From Planococcus citri (Eukaryota; Arthropoda; Insecta; Hemiptera; Pseudococcidae): DNA of 64,000 bases. The notes beneath the pieces are model-generated. The model saw only the letters and a program-made list of their open reading frames with translations. It was not told the origin of the DNA and did no database searches. Made by a program: the position numbers and the translations under genes. The stretch covers positions 60,202,001-60,266,000 of the forward strand of contig NC_088679.1 of the NCBI RefSeq assembly GCF_950023065.1. The letters are read 5' to 3'. The number at the start of each line of letters is the position of its first letter. Position 1 is the stretch's first letter. Of the stretch, positions 57,640 to 64,000 are shown piece after piece.

Positions 57640-58740
57640 AAAATGAGGGAAAAAAATCAAAATTTTACCAACTTGACCTAGGAAGCTGAAATTTAGCATA
57701 TATGCTACTTTCGACCCGCCAGATCGATTGGAAACGGTTTCAAACCATTTTGCGCAGTTCTGGAGCCTCCAACAGATTTTTGAAACTTGAAATTTCCACA
57801 AAAATTCATCATTCAAATGAAGTTGGAAATCCGCAATTCACGCTGCACTTCAACTTAAACACGCTATGAAGTCGACTGCTGGTGAGTTTAAAACATTTTG
57901 AAGCCTCCAGCAACTTTCTAAAAATTCCTGGAGCCTCCAGTAGATTTTTGAAACTTGAAATTTCCACAAAATTTTATCAAAAATGAAGTTAGAAATCCGA
58001 AATTCACGCAGCACTCCAACTTTAACACGCTATGAAGTCGACTGCTGGTGAGTTCAAGTCATTTTGGAGCCTCCAACAACTTTTTGAAAATTCCTGGAGT
58101 CTCCAGTAGATTTTTGAATCTTGAAATTTCCACAAAGTTTCATCAAATGAAATTAGAAATCCGAAATTAATTCTGTAAACTAATTTCAATACGCTATGAA
58201 GTCAACTCCAGCCGGCTTTCAAGTCGTTTTGGAGCCTCCAGCGACCCTTTTGAAATTACTGGAGCCTCCAGCAGATACTGAGCAAAGTGAATTCCGGCAT
58301 TTCAGCTCCATTTCATTAAATTTTGTGAAAATTTGAAGTTTCAAAAATCTGCTGGAGCCTCCATGAATTTTGAAAAAGTCGCTGGAGGCTCCAAAACGAC
58401 TTGAACCGATCGGTAGTCGACTTGATAACGTGTTGAAATTGGAATGCACAGTGAATTTTGGATTTCCAGCTCTGTTTGGTGACATTTTATGGGAATTTCG
58501 AGTACCTATTGAAAAATCTGCTGGAGGCTCCAGAAATTTCCAAAAAGTCGCTGGAGGCTCCAAAACGACGTGAAATCTGCGATTTTTTGTCAATAATAAT
58601 TTTTTTTTGAGCATAGACAAATTTGCTGGAGGCTCCAGTAATTTCCAAAAAATCACTGGAGGCTCCAAAACGACGTGAAATCTGCGATTTCCTGTCATTG
58701 TTATTATTATTTTTTTTTCGTTTATACTTCACAACGTACT
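57640..58740. repeat. GGAGCCTCC tandem array that inverts at about 58300
   Basis: From 57690 to 58290 about three units of 120-150 bp each carry 'gaagtcgactgctggtgag', 'ggagcctccagcaac' and 'ctggagcctccagtagattt'. From about 58320 to 58690 the same words run in reverse ('ctgctggaggctccagaaat', 'gtcgctggaggctccaaaac', 'gacgtgaaatctgcgattt'). The window's repeated 'GASSDFLEI'-like translations come from this array and are not a gene. Confidence 0.75.
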
Positions 58741-58949
58741 TTAAAAAGAGTTTCAATTTCCTTTTTCATCCCTAAAAATTGAAAAAAACATTCAAAAATA
58801 CACCACCAAGCCGAATTTTGGACGTTGAATTTCATTTTTAGATTTTTTTCTAAACGAATTTTTGAAAAATGTTGATGTTTTATTTCCCGTTAAGAAGATT
58901 AAAATTGGATAAAATTGAGCAGGGAAGCTGGATTAAGGTTTATGCCTTA

Positions 58950-59175
58950 TTTTTGATCTTTTAAAGCGTATTGTGGTAATTGTGGGCCTTTTTGGGGCCT
59001 CCTGTCGATTTTTACAAATTCCATTTCTGGAAAAATTGTCATAGAAAGAGCCAAAATATTATCCAGTGGATTTTCAACATTAAAAAAATCGAAAAATTTT
59101 CTACTAGAGGCTCTTGAATAGCGCAAAACTGGCACCAATCGACTTGACGAGTCAAAAATTATTTCTGTATAAACC
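58950..59175. repeat. Diverged GGAGCCTCC-family copy
   Basis: 'ggggcctcctgtcgattttt', 'ctagaggctcttgaatagcg' and 'caatcgacttgacgagtcaa' correspond to the family at 57640 and to 17090-17165. Confidence 0.45.
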
Positions 59176-59179
59176 AAAC

Positions 59180-61370
59180 ATTAAGTAGGTACTTTTTAAT
59201 TATTTTTATCACAATTTCATCAAATTTTGATATTTTTTTTCAGTAAAAATTGAACTGAATACGAATTTTTCACGTCAATTTAAAAATTAAATTCAGCGAT
59301 TGGAATTGCACTCGGTGGTGTTCTTTTTTTTGCATTTGCTTCAATGTTGTTGTTTCTTGGGGGAGGGGGGGGGGTTCCTCGTTTAACTAAAATATTTCAT
59401 CCGTTGACTAGAAGGAGATAAAAAAACAATTGTCTGCCTATAGCGCAAAATACTGAAACACGTCTCTGTACTCAACTTCCAAGAATCAGAAAAAATACCC
59501 AAAAAATAAACCTCCCTCTCCGAGAACGATTTTGACCTAAACGAGACCTTTTTGAAAGTAGACGCATTCATCAGAAGCACCACAATTTTTAAAAACACAA
59601 ATTTGCCTAATTTCACAATTTTTTGTCTAAAAAATAAAAAGGATAATTTGAACACTGTAGAGACATTTGGGACCACACAATGAGTTGAGTGAAGTGAGTA
59701 GGGTTTTGAAATATTCCTTAAATTTGAAAAAAAATTGAACTCCCAATACTCTTCTTACTGGCTGAATATCTTCATCTAAAAAGTTATAAATATCTCATTT
59801 CAACATTCAACCGTTGTACTCGACCTCTTTAGCCACCACGAGTCCACGACCAACACTCCAAGGAGAAATATACGCTACTAGGTTCCAGTTCTGGAACTTA
59901 CAATTAAGTAGATAGATAAAGGAGCACACTGCACATTACAGACGAATAAAATGAACATACTGCTCAAAATGATCGATGCAGAAAACAAAACGTACCAGAA
60001 ATCGTGCAAGCACGATACCCTAATGCTAAATACCTATAGACCTACACACAGATAAGCTCATAAATCGTTTGCCACTCGTACCTATAGGTATAATTACCCA
60101 TATGCTAATTATCGAAGTTTTTTCATAGTTTCATTCGAGTGTCCTTACAGATAATTCGAAAGTTATCCTGTGTACGATGTATAGAGAGAGGGGTATGAGG
60201 AAGAAGAGAAGGAGAGCTCTTATCGTTCTTTTCATTACGTTCTTATCGATCCATCACATCTTTGTTTGAAATTTGAACGTTAAATCAACTCGCGTCGATA
60301 TCATCGTGATTGCATACGATTACACGCACGCTCTCTATTTATCCGCCCTGTTTAATTATTAGCGAAAAAAATTCGAAGTTTCGCACTGTAGAGTGTAGAT
60401 ACTCATCTAACTCGCACACATTTTACAAATTTTAATGCCAAATGTGTACAGTATCAGATATAATCATTTTTTAATGGACAGTAAAGTTCCAATGAGGAAA
60501 ATTATTCCATGAAATTGAATTTTTCAATTTTTATTTTAAATATCACCAAAACAAAACTTCCTGGAAAAAATCAAATCGATTTTTTTCGATGGGAAAATTT
60601 GAAATTTTTTTCAATTTCTTTCATCTCAAAACCATTGATTTTTGGAAAAAACTACAAATTTTACGAAAAAAATCGAAGAGACGTAAAATTACGAGTAGGA
60701 ACCATTCAAATGAGTCACCTTGTGAGTATATGAAATCACATCTTAAATTCATCTTCATATATTTCTCAGCTCAACGAGCTCCATAAATAATATCAGACCT
60801 CCACCTCCCTCTCTCTTCCTCCTCAGACTTTTTTTTCAGCAATATTATGCCTATCGTAAACAAAACATGATTCTCGGCTAACCTTAACATTTGAATTTTT
60901 CTCCCTTCGTGTCGAGAAAATTATTCGCGCATAACGTTACTCGTATTACCTACTCGGAGTACAGAAAACAATTCATCATCGCGCGTACGAGTAAACAATG
61001 TACCAGCCTTCGTAATTCTTGTTAAAAATTTCACTTTAATAACATAAACAGGATCACAATAATTAAACAAAACACGTATGTAAAATTACAACTTGAAGTA
61101 GCAAGTTAGTAGCATACGAGTATAGCACAAGCACAGCTAAATAATATGTATTATACAAAGAAGGCCATATCACAATTGGATTATCTCGCTTGAAGAAAAG
61201 CTCCGTTTGTATACTATTACCTATTAGTGTAGGTACAGCTGAACCTGTAGAAGTAGATTGTAAAGACTTATCCAAACACCAGAAAACTCCCACATACCCA
61301 TGTACTAGATAAGAAAACTTGAATACGAGCAGGAAACCAGTTCCATATCCGATAAGTGAAAAAAATTTCC
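59180..61370. other. Intron-like stretch
   Basis: A poly-G run lies at about 59360-59374. No open exon, RNA gene or terminal repeat was identified. It would lie downstream, in the minus direction, of the splice signals at 61379-61468. Confidence 0.35.
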
Positions 61371-61378
61371 ATACTCAC

Positions 61379-61468
61379 ACGCGTACGTAGATTATCGTAA
61401 ATACCCGAAGAGTAAATAGACCAACAATACCAAAACTCAAATTTTCATTCGCAACGATCGACACTTAC
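61379..61468 (-). other. Recursive-splice-like site and 90-nt non-coding (RS) exon
   Basis: On the minus strand a pyrimidine-rich tract runs into TTTTGTTTTCAG immediately followed by GTAAGTGTCG, so the acceptor and a consensus donor share the junction 61469/61468. Ninety bases later is a second donor, GTGAGTATGG (from 61378). All three frames of the 90 nt contain stops. This matches the layout of ratchet points in long insect introns, with a downstream donor that defines an RS exon. A simple 90-nt UTR exon is the alternative. Confidence 0.5.
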
Positions 61469-61832
61469 CTGAAAACAAAAATGGAAATAAATCATTAGCA
61501 TTAATCATTATCATAACACGTTGAAGTGTACTTTTTTTCGCCATTAGCGCGTGATTCTCGATATTGAAAATCATTTAAATGATAATATATCGTTTATTCT
61601 ATTTTTAACTCGCCAAGTCTTACAGGAGGCGACAGACAGTAAGTAATAAGTACTTAGCAGCGTGTGTGTCGTGTGTATTCCTTCGACCTGTACTTATTAT
61701 GATAAATGCGAGTAGTCTACATTTATGAAGGTCGTACCCATCCATAGATGACCAAATCACGAAAATATCATACTTAATATCGCGCTAAGCATCGAATTAC
61801 TCGGTTTTTTTTTCATTTTTTTATCGAAGACA

Positions 61833-62640
61833 TCAGGCGCAGACTGGGTCAGTTTTTTTTTCAGGTTAGGATACTTGAATGCGAGTTGTACAATAATCTA
61901 TTTATTTTTTGTTTTTTAAATTCAATTTCGCGAAAATATGTAATTCAACCTGAAAAAGAAAAAAACTGGAGGGTTTTTCGTATTGCGGGGAGAGGGGGGG
62001 CTAAAAATTTGCCGAGTGGTATCAGAAAAAAATACCAATTTTGCAGATGACAATTTTGCTAATTTATATAAAACTCATATTAAGTAAGGTTCATTAACTT
62101 TCATTTTCATTTTTAAAATTCATGGAAGTTTGAAACAGGAATTTAAAGATAGAAATTGGCACCACTGAAGTAAGGTCAAACGTTTTCAGAAATTCGAGTT
62201 TCGAGAGGTAAAAAACACTGTTTTAAAAATTTGTTTACAAAATTTTGATCCAAAATTTAGAATTCGAATGATGATTTTTTTAAAATTTCAATTTTGAAAA
62301 TGAAATGTAGCGAGGCCAGAAGCTTGTTTCGAGAAGTAAAAAAAAATGTTTTTTTCAGGTGAAACGTGCCTTAAAATTTGAATTTTATATTTTCTTAAAA
62401 GTTCAGCTGAAAAAAAAAAAAACAACAGGAGCTCAAACGAACCGAAAACAAAAGCTTTCAAAAATTCGTACTTATTTTTAAAGATAAAAAAAATGTTTTT
62501 TTTTAAAATGATGAGTCTATTTTTTGACTCCGCAGTTTAGGCAATTAAAAATGTCAATTTTGAATTAAAAGAAAAGCAAACAGGTCTGAGCGAAGCGATG
62601 GTGAAAGCTTGCGGAAATTCATGTTTAGAGAGAGCGAAAG
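61833..62640 (-). mobile_element. hAT-like MITE relic, reverse orientation
   Basis: It begins near CAGGCGCAGACTGGGTCAG (61833), includes 'tttgccgagtggtatcag' (the reverse of the right-hand block) and diverged cores at about 62310 and 62585 (GTCTGAGCGAAGCGATGG). The orientation is opposite to the 23745 copy. The right end is lost. Confidence 0.5.
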
Positions 62641-62794
62641 TAGTATATTATTGGTTTAAACATGGGGCACCTGGCGATGGACACTCGACAGTCAAAATCA
62701 TAGGCCAGTCAATACGAGGTAAGTATTGGGCCAGTCCCCCCTTGGAAGACAACTTCCTTAAATATACTTACGTATACATTGAAACCAACCATGG

Positions 62795-63099
62795 AAGGGT
62801 GTTTAACAAAACTCCCAGACAAAAAATCATGACATTTTCATGACCTATTCTTCACATTTTTACCGCATGAAAATACCTCCCCCCCTCCAAAAAAGAAAAA
62901 AATTTGAACTTTTTTTTGAAACTGCAAAGAAATTTTGTTTAATTTAAAGGCAAGTAGGTATTTCAGTTTTTTCATTTTTCTGATTTTTTGAACAAATTTT
63001 TATTTTTTTTTATTTTAGAAGCTTTTAAAAAAAATTTCAAGTGCGTTTCGAGCAAAATTCATGACTTTTTCATGACTTTCATGACCGTTAAACACCCTG
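62795..63099 (+). mobile_element. CAGGGTG-ended MITE (family 2), copy 3, 305 bp
   Basis: It starts AAGGGTGTTTAACAAAACTC and ends CATGACCGTTAAACACCCTG. CATGG flanks both sides (62790-62794 and 63100-63104), a candidate 5-bp duplication. The interior matches copy 1 without its 40-bp LINE-tail insertion. Non-coding. Confidence 0.65.
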
Positions 63100-63820
63100 C
63101 ATGGTGGTGTATTTTCATTTAAATTTTTCTAATAGTTACCATTAAAAGCAAAACCTCCCAGAAAAAATTAATCGAGTTACATTCTGCAAAGGAAAATTTT
63201 TATGCTCTGCAGTTATCTTTCTCTTTGTTTTTTTTTCCAAGCCCCTCAATTTTTACCAACAATCTTGTTTGTGAAAAAAATCTTTAATTTTTCATCACGA
63301 AAAACTGATCTATGTTGATTGTTCCAATTTCAGCTCAAAACATCTCTATACCTAGAACAAAATTTTAAATTCTTAATGAAAAAATACAATGGACTCAGCT
63401 GATGGAATATTTCACGTTCTGAAATTTTGTTTCTCTACTTTTTTTGTAGGATTCTTAGTTTTTTAAAGAAAAATAATTTTCTACGAAAAAAAACAGAAAA
63501 CCGAATTGTGAAGCGTAAAATTTCCCTCCTGCGGAGCGTGGTTAATTTTTTTCCAGGACGATGCATACAGTAGAGTAAATCGCTTTTATTTTATTTATTT
63601 TTTGACAAAGCTTAGCAAAAAAGGGGCCAGATGACCTCAATAGGAAAAACTTATTTTTATGTAAATATTTTCACGATTCTGACACGAGCTAGAAGGTGGG
63701 AGAAGGACAGGGGTTAAATGCACTGAAAAATTTCAAAATTAGTCATCAATAATTTTTACAACATTATAGCATCGCGAACGATTTTTACTCAAAAAAAAAA
63801 CGAACTCATCTCATCAAGTA
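63100..63820. other. Stretch without recognised features
   Basis: AT-rich non-coding sequence. A C-run follows at about 63851-63863, leading into the dispersed repeat at the right edge. Confidence 0.35.
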
Positions 63821-63824
63821 GTCG

Positions 63825-64000
63825 GGGAGCCCGCATAAGGATTTATTGCACCCCCCCCCCCCCGTCAATCCTCCGGAACAACTTTTTTCATAAATGGGGA
63901 ATCCTAAGGAACATATTTTCTAGCCCTTGTACTAAGAAAAAATGTGGCCTTACTTACAAAATGGCGGTCAACATAGGACTTGCACGAAATTTTTTAAACC
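63825..64000 (+). repeat. Dispersed repeat, partial at the window edge
   Basis: It is the second copy of the repeat at 57345-57560 ('gaatcctaaggaacatatttt', shown as a block; 'acaaaatggcggtcaacatagg') and runs off the window end. Confidence 0.5.

Noticed and set aside
58219..58698. Repetitive open frames in the GGAGCCTCC array
   Set aside because: They are translations of a tandem DNA repeat, open in several frames and both strands.
62700..62730. Strong plus-strand donor GAG|GTAAGT
   Set aside because: It sits at the edge of repeat DNA without an acceptor-bounded open exon upstream.

Overview
This is an AT-rich, intron-like stretch of an animal genome. The transposon families (RTE-like and I/Nimb-like non-LTR elements, a BEL/Pao integrase, pogo, hAT and Tc1/mariner-type MITEs) and the compact GT-AG splice sites fit an arthropod, plausibly a hemipteran insect. 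That placement is inference: no marker gene is present. No bacterial operon, rRNA, intact tRNA or CRISPR array is visible.

Host-gene content is sparse and lies on the minus strand. Two short open exons with matching phase (34872-34928, 57 nt; 23433-23539, 107 nt) have good acceptors and donors and are separated by an 11.3 kb intron. About 26.5 kb upstream of the first is a juxtaposed acceptor/donor (TTTTCAG|GTAAGT at 61469/61468), followed 90 nt later by a second donor and with stops in all three frames between. This is the layout of a recursive-splicing ratchet point or a UTR exon. Most of the window is best read as long introns of this unrecognised gene.

Everything else that can be decoded is mobile DNA, much of it nested. 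0-3.5 kb: a hAT-like MITE relic and a CAGGGTG-ended MITE carrying a 40-bp LINE tail. 10.3-11.4 kb: a degenerate minisatellite and a dispersed repeat. 14.6-15.7 kb: a BEL/Pao integrase split by a TA-flanked MITE. 15.8-17.3 kb: a probable Tc1/mariner-type element. 17.5-21.7 kb: an old satellite array interrupted by an I-like LINE tail and by a 5'-truncated RTE-like LINE with an uninterrupted 774-codon frame. 23.7-24.8 kb: a complete hAT-like MITE with 8-bp target duplications and four internal units. 25.2-26.4 kb: pogo-like and RTE-like fragments. 30.15-34.15 kb: a 4-kb fold-back element whose left arm received three separate insertions. 37.9-38.7 kb: an I-like LINE tail with a long target duplication, next to a hAT-like relic. 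41.9-43.3 kb: another fold-back element with a nested 4-bp-TSD MITE. 43.7 kb: a tRNA-like SINE. 46.1-48.5 kb: a LINE (RT plus RNase H) inside a hAT-like relic. 49.1-50.1 kb: a pogo-like element that keeps a PHD-finger coding segment. 51.7-52.3 kb: an RTE-like 3' fragment with an ACG tail. 53-54.9 kb and 61.8-63.1 kb: further MITE copies. 57.3-59.2 kb: an inverted GGAGCCTCC repeat array.

Between these lie islands with no repeat family or coding signal that I can recognise (about 3.5-8.6, 11.4-14.6, 21.7-23.4, 26.5-30, 34.9-37.9, 38.7-41.8, 44-46, 50.1-51.7, 55.1-57.3 and 59.7-61.8 kb). All calls come from reading the sequence by eye; no alignment or database search was run.
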